This document shows, in pieces, positions 9,143-17,634 of a stretch of 64,000 nt of DNA (position 1 is its first letter; every line of letters begins with the position of its first letter). Origin of the DNA: Gaiellasilicea sp963730405 (lineage in GTDB: Bacteria; Actinomycetota; Thermoleophilia; Gaiellales; Gaiellaceae); NCBI GenBank assembly GCA_963730405.1, contig CAVSRW010000011.1:308507-372506 (forward strand). The letters are read 5' to 3'. The notes below the pieces were generated by a model. It did not search any database, was not told where the DNA came from, and saw only the letters and a program-made list of their open reading frames with translations. The position numbers and the translations under genes are program-made.

Positions 9143-10073
9143 GCAGCCGCGCATCGGCGTCGTCGGCGCAACCGGGGCGGTGGGAACGATCACGCTCGAA
9201 CTGCTGCGCGAGCGCGGCTACGAGGACGTGCGTCTCTTCGCCTCCGCCCGCTCCGCCGGGCGCGAGCTGGACGGCATCGTCGTCGAGGAGGCGACGCCCG
9301 AGAGCCTCGCAGCCGGCGACCTCGACCTCTGTCTCTTCTCCGTGGGGGCGTCCGCGAGCCGCGAGCTCGTCCCCCATGCCGTCCGCGGCGGCGCGACGGC
9401 GATCGACAAGTCCTCGGCCTACCGGCTTCAGCCCGGGATCCCGCTCGTCGTCCCCGAGGTGAACGGGATCAGGGCGGCTGAGCACGACGGCATCGTCGCC
9501 AACCCGAACTGCTGCGCGATCCCGTTGACGTGCACCCTGAAGCCGCTGCACGACGCGGCCGGGCTCGTGCGCGTGCGCGTCTCGACCTACCAGTCCGTCT
9601 CAGGCGCCGGCGCGCAGGCGATGGAGCAGCTGCGGGGCCAGTCACCCGAGGACAACGACCTGCGGATGGACTGGAGCTTCGACGGCGTCGAGTTCGAGGA
9701 GGAGGAGAAGCTCCGCGAGGAGACTCGCAAGATCCTCGAGCTCCCGGCGCTGCCTGTGAGCGCGACCTGTGTCCGGGTGCCGGTGCTCGTCGGCCATGCG
9801 GAGGCGGTCTGGCTCGAGACCAGGGAACCGCTGACGCCCGAGGACGCGACCGCGATCCTCGCCGATGCGCCGGGGATCAGGCTGGAGCAGTTCCCGACGC
9901 CGGGAGGCGCGGCCGGGCGGGACGAGATCCTCGTCGGCCGGATCCGGAAGGACACGACGGTCGAGAACGGGCTGGCGCTCTTCATCGCGGGCGACAACCT
10001 GCGCAAGGGCGCGGCGCTGAACGCGATCCAGATCGCCGAGCTCGTCCTGGCGCAGCACCGCGTCGCCGCGTGA
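9135..10073 (+). CDS. asd: Aspartate-semialdehyde dehydrogenase
   Basis: Reduces aspartyl phosphate to aspartate semialdehyde, directly downstream of lysC. 312 residues, at the short end for the family. The N-terminal Rossmann motif is GVVGATGAVGTITLELL. The active-site Cys is in NPNCCAIPL near residue 125, followed by TYQSVSGAGAQAMEQL and RVPVLVGHAEAV with the substrate-binding His. The TTG start at 9135 sits inside the last codons of lysC, and the nucleotide-binding motif starts within six residues of it, so no better start exists. Confidence 0.95.
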
Positions 10074-10895
10074 TCGCGGCGCTGGCGACAGCGCTCGCGC
10101 TGCTCGCCCCCACGCCGACGGTCGTCGCCGCGGGCGACATCGCCTCGTGCCGGTCGACCGGTGACGAGCAGACGGCGGCGCTCGTGGCAGCGTGCCCGGC
10201 ACGGTCGCGATCCTCGGCGACGCCGTCTACGAGCGCGGCACCGCGGCGGAGTTCCGGGACTGCTACTCGTGGCGGCGGTTCCGGGCGCGGACGCGAGCGG
10301 CGCTCGGGAACCACGAGTACGGCTCGCCGGGAGCCCGCCCCGCGAAGGCGTACTTCCGGCTGCCTGACGCGGCTACTACTCGTACGAGCTCGGCGACCTG
10401 GCACGTCGTCGTCCTGAACTCGAACTGCCGGCCGGCCGGCGGGTGTGGCGCGGCTCGCCGCAGCAGCGCTGGCTCGCCGCCGACCTCGCGGCGAGCCCGC
10501 ACCGTGCACGCTCGCCTACTGGCACCACCCGCGCTTCAGCTCCGGGCTGCACGGCTCGGACGTGACGATGGCCGCCCTCTGGCACACGCTCGCGCGCGCA
10601 CGCGCCGACGTCGTGCTCGCGGGTCACGACCACCACTACGAGCGCTTCGCGCCGATCGACGGGATCCGCTCCTTCGTCGTCGGCACGGGCGGGCGCAGCC
10701 ACTACCCCGTGCTGCGCCGGCTGCCTCGCAGCGCGCCGTGAACGCGAGCAGCTTCGGCGTGCTGCGCCTCACCCTCCGGACGGCGGCTACGACTGGCGCT
10801 TCCTGCCCGTCGCCGGCTCGAGGTTCCGCGACGGCGGCTCGGGCGCTGCCGCTGAGCCCGGGGCACGTCGGGCGGTGCCACTGCCCAAGGGCTAG
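10071..10895 (+). pseudogene. Secreted metallophosphatase, multiply frameshifted
   Basis: Pieces of one calcineurin-like phosphoesterase appear in successive frames: a hydrophobic start with VVAAGDIASC (10,071 on), VAILGDAVYERGTAAEF and ALGNHEYGSPGA (about 10,192-10,370), WHVVVLNSNC (about 10,406), AYWHHPRFSSGLHGSDVTMA and VLAGHDHHYERFAPIDGI (about 10,512-10,660), and a tail RFLPVAGSRFRDGGSG ending at 10,895. The metal-binding GD, GNHE, HHPRFS and GHDHHYE motifs are all present, so the gene looks complete apart from five or six frame changes. That density suggests either recent decay or a poorly resolved patch of the assembly. The start is one base from the asd stop. Confidence 0.75.
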
Positions 10896-10913
10896 GTCGG
10901 CCGTGGGTCTGGC

Positions 10914-11549
10914 CTACAGGTCGCGGCGAGGCTCAGGGCCGCTGCGGCACCGGTGCCGGCGCGAACGCCTCCTTACCACGCGCAGAACCGCGGCCCGCTT
11001 GCCCTCCGCCACCGGCACGAGGCCGCCGAGCTCCAGACGTGCGAGCTCGACCCGCCCCTGAGCGCGCACGAAGCGGAAGCCGAAATCGGCGAGGAAGTCG
11101 CGCGGGAAGACCGTGCGGTGGACGAGAAAGCGCTCGTAGGTCGACTCGCCCTCCGGGTACCGGTACGCGAACGCCTCGAGCGCCTTCGCCCCCTTGTCGC
11201 GGGCCTCGCCGATCGCGGCGAGGAAGAGCGACTGCTCGACCCAGGGCATCGCCGCCGAGACGACGTAGACGCAGGTGACGAGCACGGCGTCGTCGGAGGG
11301 CGGGCCGGCGGGCAGCTCGGCGGCGCGGGGGAAGAGCTCGGCCGGGCCGTACTGGATCGAGCCGAGCAGCCGCCCGTCGTCGTCCCGGTAGAGCGCGCCC
11401 CAGGCGCCCCAGTCGTCCTCCGCGCGCTCCATCCAGCGCTCCTTCGCGGCCGTGCGGCCGCTGCGCGACTGCCACCAGACGCACGTCTGGCAGACCGAGG
11501 GCGCATGCTCGAGCGTGCCGGCGGTCAGGCCGGTGACGCGCTGTGCCAT
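10914..11549 (-). CDS. GNAT-like acetyltransferase
   Basis: About 211 residues from ATG 11,549. It starts MAQRVTGLTAGTLEHAPSVC, with a CQTCVWWQSR segment, DDWGAWGALYRDDDGRLLG, and a core DDAVLVTCVYVVSAAMPWVEQSLFLAAIGEARDKG split over a GNAT-like fold. FLVHRTVFPRDFLADFGFRFVR gives the C-terminal strands. The final residues look out of frame: a natural ending EAFAPAPVPQRP with a stop is visible in the next frame, so one base is probably missing near 10,975. The ATG overlaps the preceding Asp23 gene by 25 bases. Substrate unknown. Confidence 0.7.
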   Translation of the reverse strand: MAQRVTGLTAGTLEHAPSVCQTCVWWQSRSGRTAAKERWMERAEDDWGAWGALYRDDDGRLLGSIQYGPAELFPRAAELPAGPPSDDAVLVTCVYVVSAAMPWVEQSLFLAAIGEARDKGAKALEAFAYRYPEGESTYERFLVHRTVFPRDFLADFGFRFVRAQGRVELARLELGGLVPVAEGKRAAVLRVVRRRSRRHRCRSGPEPRRDL

Positions 11550-11821
11550 TCGTCCACGATCACGTCGACGGTGTCGGGCCGCACGTCGGCCATGCGGGCG
11601 AGGCAGTCCGCGACGTGCGCCTGGACAGCCGCTCCGACTGCGCCGGCGTTCGCTCCCCACTCGAGCTCCAGGTGAAGCTCGACGCCGACGCGGCCCTCCT
11701 CGCGCGCGACCTTGACCCCGTCGTTTCGGCCAACGAGCCCGTGCACGCCCTGCACCTCCCGTGCGGCGTCGGCCGCGTAGCGGGCGAGCACGTCGGGCGA
11801 GATCACGGAGTGGCCTTCCAT
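11525..11821 (-). CDS. Asp23/Gls24 family envelope stress protein
   Basis: 98-residue Asp23-domain protein. Family signs are VISPDVLARYAADAAREVQGVHGLVGR, the central VELHLELEWGANAGAVGAAVQAHVADCLARM and the closing TVDVIVDEWH. Asp23 proteins are small cytoplasmic or membrane-associated proteins tied to envelope stress. The ATG overlaps by one base the stop of the metallophosphatase upstream (TAATG), and the gene runs into the GNAT gene, so the three genes look like one transcript. Confidence 0.85.
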   Translation of the reverse strand: MEGHSVISPDVLARYAADAAREVQGVHGLVGRNDGVKVAREEGRVGVELHLELEWGANAGAVGAAVQAHVADCLARMADVRPDTVDVIVDEWHSASPA

Positions 11822-12588
11822 TAGGACTCCGATCTTAGAACCAGCTCGGTGGCCTCGGGCCGGGCGAAGAAACGGAACGGGACGAACGTCGTCCCGAGGC
11901 CCGGCGAGACGTGCAGCGTGACGCCGGCGTCGCGGTAGATCCCCTGGTTGAGCGGCGCCCGGAGGTGGGCGAGGCGGAGCTTGCCCCGCGGAAGCGGGAG
12001 CACGATCTGGCCGGCATGCATGTGGCCGGCGAGCACGAGTCCGTAGCCGGGAACCCGGAGGCGCGGGTAGTGGCTGAGCAGGATCCGGAACGCGGCCGCC
12101 TCGTCGACGGGCGGCACCGGGCCCGAGGCGCGCGGCGCGGCTCCGGCGATCTGGACCGCGACGCCGCGAACGTCCACGGTGCGGGACTCGTGCACGAGCA
12201 GCGTCGCCGGCAGCCCGTCGAGCTTGGCCTGGCGCGAGAAGCGGTCGCGCGTGACCGCGACGTCGTGGTTCCCCAGGACCGCATATGCGCCGAGACCCGC
12301 CAGAGCCTCGTCGAGCGCGGGCCGGCCGCGCGGGCGTGAGAGCAGGTCGCCGGTGACGAAGACGAGATCCGGCTCGCGCCCGCGCACCCACTCGACGGCC
12401 CGCCGCACGGCGACCGCTCCCCTCGAGAACGGCCCGAGGTGGAAGTCGGAGAGGTGCGCGACCCGAAGCCCGTCGAGCTCCCGCGGCAGGCCGGCGACGG
12501 GCAGCTCGAGCACGCGTGTCCGCAGCCAGCCCGCCTCGAACCAGCCGTAGGCGAGGGCCGCTACCGCCAGAGCGGCCAGCCCCAGCAC
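11821..12588 (-). CDS. Membrane-anchored metallophosphoesterase (YkuE-like)
   Basis: 255 residues with an N-terminal membrane helix (LGLAALAVAALAYGWFEAG) followed by a calcineurin-like domain. Metal-ligand motifs are VAHLSDFHLG, FVTGDLLS, AVLGNHDVAV, ILLSHYPRL and LAGHMHAGQI. Proteins of this type lie on the outer face of the membrane and hydrolyse phosphoesters. The GTG at 12,588 is the first start, but in-frame hydrophobic codons continue upstream, so the true start could be slightly earlier. It is followed by the Asp23 gene with one-base overlap. Confidence 0.9.
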   Translation of the reverse strand: MLGLAALAVAALAYGWFEAGWLRTRVLELPVAGLPRELDGLRVAHLSDFHLGPFSRGAVAVRRAVEWVRGREPDLVFVTGDLLSRPRGRPALDEALAGLGAYAVLGNHDVAVTRDRFSRQAKLDGLPATLLVHESRTVDVRGVAVQIAGAAPRASGPVPPVDEAAAFRILLSHYPRLRVPGYGLVLAGHMHAGQIVLPLPRGKLRLAHLRAPLNQGIYRDAGVTLHVSPGLGTTFVPFRFFARPEATELVLRSES

Positions 12589-12603
12589 GATCCAGAAATA
12601 GAT

Positions 12604-12636
12604 CAGGCTCGGCGCCCCCCAGGATCACCGAGCCTG
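12604..12636 (-). terminator. Terminator after the sdh operon
   Basis: CAGGCTCGG and its complement form a perfect 9-bp stem with a 15-base loop. On the minus strand the T-rich ATCTATTTCT follows. It lies between the HdrB-like gene and the metallophosphatase gene. Confidence 0.55.
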
Positions 12637-12685
12637 AAACCGCCCCTCCACCTTTCAAGACGGCGGAGCGGTCGAAACCTTGCGG

Positions 12686-13570
12686 TCACACGCTCAGTTT
12701 CTCCAGCACCGGGTCGACGGAGACGACGTGGCGCTTGAACTTCAGCTCCGAATCGGTCAAGCCGGCGGCGACGCCGATCAGCTGCGAGAGGTGCAGGATC
12801 GGCATCTGGAAGTCCTTGCCGGTCTGCTTGCGCAGCTTCGTCTGCCAGGCGTCGAGGGAGAGGTGGCAGAGCGGGCACGGGGTCACGATCGCGTCCGCGC
12901 CGGCCTCCTTCGCCTGCTCGATCGGCTGGATCAGCTCGCCCAGCGCCGTCTCCTCGCGCGCCTGGATGATCGGGAAGCCGCAGCACTTGATCTTGGCCGG
13001 GTAGTCGATCGCCTCACCGCCGCACGCCTCGATGATCCGCTCGAGCGAGGAGGGCTTGTCGGGATCCTCGAAGCCGAGCAGCTTCGACGGCCGCAGGATC
13101 TGGCAGCCGTAGAAGGGCGCGATCTTCAGGCCCTTGAGCCCCTTGTGGGCGGCCGTCTTCAGGAGGTCGTAGCCCTCACCCGCGGCGACGAGCCAGAGGA
13201 AGTGCATCACCTCGACCTTGCCGGTGTAGGCGGGGACGCCGACCTTGGCCAGGTTGTCGTTGACACGCGCGAGCAGCGCCGCGTCGCCCTGGAGCTGGTG
13301 GTTCGCCTGGCGCAGGTTGAGCGTGCAGACGTTGCAGACGGTCATCAGCGTGTCGCACTCCGTCTCCTCGGCGTAGGCGAGGATGCGCGCGTTCAGGTGC
13401 AGGTAGTAGTCGGGCTCGGCCTCGTGGATGTCGCCGGCGCCGCAGCAGGTGACCGCCTCGAGCTCGAGCAGTTCGAGGCCGACCTTCGGCGAGAGCGCCT
13501 GCGTCGAGATGTCGAGCTCCTTCGCCGAGAGCGACGCGAGGCACCCCTTGTAGTACGCGACCTTCCTCAT
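12686..13570 (-). CDS. HdrB-like CCG-domain subunit of succinate dehydrogenase
   Basis: 294 residues with two CCG domains, each a cysteine-rich motif known from heterodisulfide reductase subunit B. The first carries YYKGCLAS, CCGAGD and CNVCTLNLRQ; the second carries YGCQILRP, CCGFP and CPLCHLSLDAW. As third gene of an sdhA-sdhB operon with no SdhC/SdhD genes nearby, it matches the SdhE/HdrB-like membrane-attachment subunit of the non-classical (type E) succinate:quinone oxidoreductases known from archaea and some bacteria. Its ATG overlaps the sdhB stop. No membrane helix is evident, so attachment would be peripheral. Confidence 0.9.
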   Translation of the reverse strand: MRKVAYYKGCLASLSAKELDISTQALSPKVGLELLELEAVTCCGAGDIHEAEPDYYLHLNARILAYAEETECDTLMTVCNVCTLNLRQANHQLQGDAALLARVNDNLAKVGVPAYTGKVEVMHFLWLVAAGEGYDLLKTAAHKGLKGLKIAPFYGCQILRPSKLLGFEDPDKPSSLERIIEACGGEAIDYPAKIKCCGFPIIQAREETALGELIQPIEQAKEAGADAIVTPCPLCHLSLDAWQTKLRKQTGKDFQMPILHLSQLIGVAAGLTDSELKFKRHVVSVDPVLEKLSV

Positions 13571-14649
13571 TCGCCGCCTCGCTTGGTCGGTTCCTCGCCG
13601 GGCGTCACGTCAGCCTGGTCGGCGCTCGCGTGGCCGTCGCCGTGGGCGTGCTCGAGCCGTGAGAGCGCCCGCTCGCCCTGGACGATGCCGAGCGCACCCT
13701 GCCGGTCCTGCTCCTTGACGATCTCGTAGAGCGCCCGCGACTCCTTGACCCCCTCGGCGACGTGCGGCGGGAACGGGATCGGCACCTTGCCGTGCTTCAT
13801 CAGGCCCATCGCGAACTTCATCTCCTTGATCGAGGAGACGATGCCCTGCGTCTTGGGGACGAGCTCGGTCTCGCGGAGCCAGCCGGTGGTCTTGGCGGAG
13901 TGGACGAACCACTCGGCGTGCTTCGCGCCCATGTCGTCGTCGATGCCTTCCTTCATCGCCTCGGCGCCGAGCTTCGCGATCGCGTCGCGCGGATCGACCC
14001 CCTTCGGGCAGCGCTCGTTGCAGAAGTAGCAGCGGGTGCACTCCCAGATCCCGTGCTGGCCCGAGTACTCGTCGAGCCGCTCGGTCTTGGCGGCGTCGCG
14101 CGGGTCGCCGACGAAGCGCATCCCCTTCGCGAGCGCCTGCGGGCCGAGGAACTCGGGGTCGGACTCCATCGCGTTGCACTCCGAGACGCAGCAGCCGCAG
14201 TTGATGCAGAGCGATTCCTTGTGGATCACGTTCATCCGCTCCTGCGAGATGAGGTGCTCCTTGCCGTCCTCGGGCTGGCGGTAGCCGGGCTGCAGGTACG
14301 GCTTCATCGCCTTGAACTTGGCCCAGAAGGGATCCATGTCGACGACGAGGTCCTTGATCACCGGCAGGTTCCCCATCGCCGAGATCACGGGCACGTGGCC
14401 CGCGTTCGCGATGTCGTACATCCGCACCTTGCAGGCGAGCACGGCGCCGCCGTCCATCCGCATCCCGCAGGAGCCGCAGATCATCATCCGGCAGCTCTTC
14501 CGGTACGCGAGCGAGCCGTCGTGCCGGTCCTTGACGATGTCGAGGCAGTCGAGCAGTGTCGCCTCCACGGGCGCGTCGACCTCGTACTCGCGGAGCGCCT
14601 TGTCGCCGGTCGCTGCGTCGTAGCGCCAGATCTTGAGGGCGACCTGCAT
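13567..14649 (-). CDS. sdhB: Succinate dehydrogenase iron-sulfur subunit
   Basis: 360 residues, longer than classical SdhB (about 240). The N-terminal plant-type [2Fe-2S] domain has CRMMICGSCGMRMDG and a later LAC. The C-terminal part carries two four-Cys motifs, CINCGCCVSECN and CTRCYFCNERCPKGVDP, consistent with cluster binding in type E enzymes. A charged, His-rich tail (about 325-360) is poorly conserved in appearance. The ATG overlaps the sdhA stop (ATGA), and the stop overlaps the HdrB-like start, so the three genes form a tight operon. Confidence 0.93.
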   Translation of the reverse strand: MQVALKIWRYDAATGDKALREYEVDAPVEATLLDCLDIVKDRHDGSLAYRKSCRMMICGSCGMRMDGGAVLACKVRMYDIANAGHVPVISAMGNLPVIKDLVVDMDPFWAKFKAMKPYLQPGYRQPEDGKEHLISQERMNVIHKESLCINCGCCVSECNAMESDPEFLGPQALAKGMRFVGDPRDAAKTERLDEYSGQHGIWECTRCYFCNERCPKGVDPRDAIAKLGAEAMKEGIDDDMGAKHAEWFVHSAKTTGWLRETELVPKTQGIVSSIKEMKFAMGLMKHGKVPIPFPPHVAEGVKESRALYEIVKEQDRQGALGIVQGERALSRLEHAHGDGHASADQADVTPGEEPTKRGGE

Positions 14650-16331
14650 CAGTACTTCCTCTCCTCGGGCGTCCACCTGGTCATCCGGACCTCCTTGTAC
14701 GTCAGCTCGGGCCCGCCGTCCGTCCAGCGCGAGATCGAGTGCTTGAGGAAGTTCTCGTCGTCGCGGGTCGGATAGTCGTGCGGGCGCGAGTGGGCGCCGC
14801 GGCTCTCCTTGCGCGCGATCCCCGCCTGCAGCATGCAGGCGGCCACGTCGAGCAGGTACCCGAGCTCGATCGCCTGCGTCAGATCCGAGTTGAAGACATC
14901 GCCCTTGTCCTCGACGACGACGTTGGGGTACCGCTCGCGGAGGCCGTCGATGATCTCGATCTGCTCGGCCATCTGATCCTCGCGCCGGAAGACGCCGAAG
15001 TTCTTCAGCATCGTCTGGCCCAGGTGATCGCGGATCTGCCACGGGCGCTCGCCCGTCGTCCGGCCGAGCAGCGACTGCAGCTCGCGCTCCGCATCGCGGG
15101 TCGCGGACTCCGGAACGGTGACGGTCGTGTTCGCGAGCGCCCACTCGGCGGCGGCGCGGCCGCTGCGGCGGCCGAACGTGATCGTCTCCATCAGCGAGTT
15201 GCCGCCGAGCCGGTTGGCGCCGTGGACGGAGACGCAGGCGACCTCGCCGGCGGCGTACAGGCCGGTCATCTCGGTCAGGCCGTCCGAGTCCGTCTCGACG
15301 CCGCCCATGTGGTAGTGGGCGCCCGGCCGAACCGGGATCGGCTCGCGGATCGGGTCGACGCCGGCGTAGACCATCGCCAGCTCGCGCGAGCCCGGCAGCC
15401 GGGTCAGGATCCTCTCGGCGCCGAGATGCGTGAGGTCGAGGAGCACGGAGCCGTTGACACCTCGGCCCTCGTCGATCTCGGTCTGCTCGGAGCGGGAGAC
15501 GACGTCGCGCGACGCGAGGTCCTTCGCGGTCGGCGCATAGCGCTCCATGAAGCGCTCGCCCTCGGAGTTGCGCAGGATCCCGCCCTCGCCGCGGCAGCCC
15601 TCGGTGATCAGGATCCCGCTCGGGTACATCGTCGTCGGATGGAACTGCATGAACTCGATGTCCTTCAGCGGCAGGCCGGCGCGGAGCGCCATCGACATGC
15701 CGTCGCCGGTGCAGGCGTAGGCGTTCGTGGTCGCGCGGTAGAGCCGGCCGACGCCGCCCGTCGCCAGGAGCACCGTCTTGCCTCCGAGCGCCTTCAGCCC
15801 GCCGTGGAGGAGATCCCAGGCGATCACGCCCTGGCAGCGGCCCTCGTGCTCGACGAGCTGCCAGGCGAAGAACTCCTCGTAGACCTTGATGTCGCGCTTG
15901 ACCAGCTGCTCGTAGAGCACCTGGATCAGGACGTGGCCGGTGATGTCGGCCGCGAAGACCGTCCTCGGCGAGCCGGCGGCGCCGAACGGGCGCTGCGCGA
16001 GCCTGCCGTCGTCGGCGCGCGAGAAGACGGCGCCCCAGTGCTCGAGCTGGTAGATGTCGCCCGGCGCCTCGCGCGTGAAGATCTCGATCGCGTCCTGGTC
16101 GCCGAGGTAGTCGGAGCCCTTGACGGTGTCGAAGGCGTGGCTCTCCGGGCTGTCGTCGCCCGAGTTCCCGAGCGCCGCGTTGATGCCTCCCTCGGCTGCG
16201 CCCGAGTGGCTGCGGGTCGGGTGGAGCTTGGAGACGATCGCGACGTCGGCCCCCGCGTCGTGGGCCTCGATGGCCGCGCGCATACCCGCGCAGCCCGCCC
16301 CGATCACGAGTACGTCGTGCTTGGCGTCCAC
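14649..16331 (-). CDS. sdhA: Succinate dehydrogenase flavoprotein subunit
   Basis: Flavoprotein of succinate dehydrogenase, about 560 residues. FAD-binding motif VLVIGAGCAGMRAAIEAHDAG near the N-terminus, the flavin-attachment region HPTRSHSGAAEGGINAALG, catalytic region EFMQFHPTTMYPSGILITEG, and the RPGAHYHMGGVETDSDG and GANRLGGNSLMETITFGRR motifs. The reading frame is open far upstream into the collagen-like gene because of a frameshift there, so the start must be chosen. GTG 16,331 is preceded at 8 bases by TAGCTT (16,340-16,345), a leaderless-type arrangement. First gene of sdhA-sdhB-HdrB-like. Confidence 0.95.
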   Translation of the reverse strand: MDAKHDVLVIGAGCAGMRAAIEAHDAGADVAIVSKLHPTRSHSGAAEGGINAALGNSGDDSPESHAFDTVKGSDYLGDQDAIEIFTREAPGDIYQLEHWGAVFSRADDGRLAQRPFGAAGSPRTVFAADITGHVLIQVLYEQLVKRDIKVYEEFFAWQLVEHEGRCQGVIAWDLLHGGLKALGGKTVLLATGGVGRLYRATTNAYACTGDGMSMALRAGLPLKDIEFMQFHPTTMYPSGILITEGCRGEGGILRNSEGERFMERYAPTAKDLASRDVVSRSEQTEIDEGRGVNGSVLLDLTHLGAERILTRLPGSRELAMVYAGVDPIREPIPVRPGAHYHMGGVETDSDGLTEMTGLYAAGEVACVSVHGANRLGGNSLMETITFGRRSGRAAAEWALANTTVTVPESATRDAERELQSLLGRTTGERPWQIRDHLGQTMLKNFGVFRREDQMAEQIEIIDGLRERYPNVVVEDKGDVFNSDLTQAIELGYLLDVAACMLQAGIARKESRGAHSRPHDYPTRDDENFLKHSISRWTDGGPELTYKEVRMTRWTPEERKY

Positions 16332-16339
16332 CTCCAAGG

Positions 16340-16345
16340 AAGCTA
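16340..16345 (-). promoter_or_regulatory. -10 box of the sdh operon, leaderless type
   Basis: TAGCTT on the minus strand lies 8 bases before the GTG of sdhA. Confidence 0.45.
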
Positions 16346-16377
16346 CCGAATCGGTCGGGCCCAGGAGGACCGGAACC

Positions 16378-16409
16378 GATGGGGCGGGCGGGCCGCCGCC
16401 CGCCCCATC
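16378..16409 (-). terminator. Strong GC hairpin after the collagen-like gene
   Basis: A perfect 14-bp stem (GATGGGGCGGGCGG and its complement) with a 4-base loop starts 5 bases after the collagen-like stop codon. There is no T-run. Confidence 0.55.
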
Positions 16410-16414
16410 TCCCC

Positions 16415-17249
16415 CTACGCCGCGTCGGCGCAGACTGCGTACGGCGTCACCGTGTTGTCCGTCCCCTCGTAGTTGTGGACGGTGACGTTCCAGCCCGAGC
16501 CGTCCGCCGCCGGATACGACTCCGAGATGTCGATTCCGACCGTCGCGTCGCCGATGTTGGCCCCGCCGCCGATCGCGACCTTGCCGGCCGGACACGCCGC
16601 CGACGCTGCCACGTCGAAGTCGAACGCGTGTAATCGCCACCGCGAGGCCCGCGATGACGGCATAGCCGGCCAGTGCACCGTCGGCTCCGGCCGGGCCGGT
16701 GGGTCCGGCCGGACCTGCAGGACCCTGCTCACCCTGCGGGCCTTCAGCGCCCTGAGCCCCCTGCGGGCCGCGGACCTCGCCCGCATCGACCCAGTCGTCG
16801 CCGTCCCAGATGTACAGGTGCCCATCCGCGGTGACGAGGTAGCCGTCGCCGACCTCGGCATCGAGTTCCAGCAGATCGGCCGCGTCGGCGACCGAGCCCG
16901 TGACGTGCAGCCCCTCACCGACATCGCCCTTCGGCCCCTGGGCACCCTGCGCCCCGGCCGGGCCCTGCGGACCGGCCGCGCCGGTCGCGCCCTGCGGCCC
17001 CGCCGGGCCGACCGGGCCGGCCGCGCCCTGCTGTCCTGCCGCGCCCTGGGGGCCGCGCCGCCCCCGCAGCGCGGCCTCGGCCGCGTCGGCGATGTCAGCC
17101 CGTCCGATCGTCCCGTTCTTGATGTCCCGGGACGCGACGGTGCCGTCCTTGATCTGAGCGCCGGTGATCAGCGCCTGCACTGCCGCCGTACCGGCGGTGG
17201 CGACTGCGAGGGCGAAGACCGCTCCCGCGAGAACTGCCAAGACCTTCAT
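16415..17249 (-). CDS. Secreted collagen-like repeat protein (one frameshift)
   Basis: N-terminal signal peptide (MKVLAVLAGAVFALAVATAG), then an IKDGTVASRDIKNGTIGRADIAD module common in actinobacterial secreted proteins. Next come Gly-X-Y repeats (about residues 64-110), a short globular insert (VTADGHLYIWDGDDWVDAGEV) and a second Gly-X-Y block. The C-terminal domain (CPAGKVAIGGGANIGDA, SYPAADGSGWNVTVHNYEG, ending YAVCADAA at 16,415) is in another frame, entered near 16,630, so one base is missing or extra there. The ATG overlaps the stop of a tiny gene upstream. It is likely exported and forms a trimeric collagen-like stalk; the role is unknown. Confidence 0.75.
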
Positions 17250-17407
17250 GCGCCATTCCTCCCTTCACCCGGCCGCTTCGGCGGCGGGTTCGATATACGG
17301 AGCGCGTCGAGGAGCCCGAGATACCGCTGGATCTCCCTGATCAGCGCCTCGACGTCCGCGGCGCGCCCCTGCTTCTGACTGGAGCGATCTTCCGCGCCGT
17401 CGCTCAC
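17246..17407 (-). CDS. Small protein B, paralogue of the next tiny gene
   Basis: 53 residues from GTG 17,407. The core DVEALIREIQRYLGLLDALR is a predicted amphipathic helix that matches the helix DELMREIERYLAAVEVFR of the neighbouring 47-residue product, so the two are probably paralogues. The tail is Pro/Arg-rich (NPPPKRPGEGR) and carries GGGAGG, which serves as the ribosome-binding site of the collagen-like gene. The stop overlaps that gene's ATG (ATGA). Too short for most automated calls; function unknown. Confidence 0.6.
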   Translation of the reverse strand: MSDGAEDRSSQKQGRAADVEALIREIQRYLGLLDALRISNPPPKRPGEGRNGA

Positions 17408-17414
17408 GCGGCAC

Positions 17415-17558
17415 TCACCGCCGGCTCACGCGGCGCCGGATCCCGCCGACGTCGCAGCCGGCGGCCCGGAACACCTCGACGGCGGCGAGGTAGCGCTCGA
17501 TCTCGCGCATCAGCTCGTCGATGTCGATCGGGTAGTCGAAGGACTTCACGCCGCCCAT
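17415..17558 (-). CDS. Small protein A, conserved helix
   Basis: 47 residues beginning MGGVKSFDYPIDIDELMREI. A short acidic N-terminus, one amphipathic helix (ELMREIERYLAAVEVFRAAG) and a basic tail (IRRRVSRR). Its helix resembles small protein B, 7 bases downstream on the same strand. Together they form the start of a three-gene transcript that ends with the collagen-like protein. They may be adaptors or chaperone-like partners for that protein; this is inference from position only. Confidence 0.6.
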   Translation of the reverse strand: MGGVKSFDYPIDIDELMREIERYLAAVEVFRAAGCDVGGIRRRVSRR

Positions 17559-17622
17559 GCTGCGCCGGGCCGCTCACACGCGACTCACCGGGCACTCACT
17601 TGGAAACAGTTGTTGCCGGTGT

Positions 17623-17628
17623 TACAAC
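17623..17628 (+). promoter_or_regulatory. -10 box of the SARP-type gene, leaderless type
   Basis: TACAAC lies 6 bases before GTG 17,635. It overlaps an inverted repeat, TTGTTGCCGGTGTTACAA, at about 17,610-17,627, a possible operator. Confidence 0.45.
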
Positions 17629-17634
17629 CCGAGC

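Noticed and set aside
16415..17249. Fusion of the collagen-like protein with succinate dehydrogenase (866-codon frame)
   Set aside because: The continuous frame arises from a frameshift that hides the collagen-like stop; the natural C-terminus of the collagen-like protein is in the next frame, and sdhA has its own promoter box.
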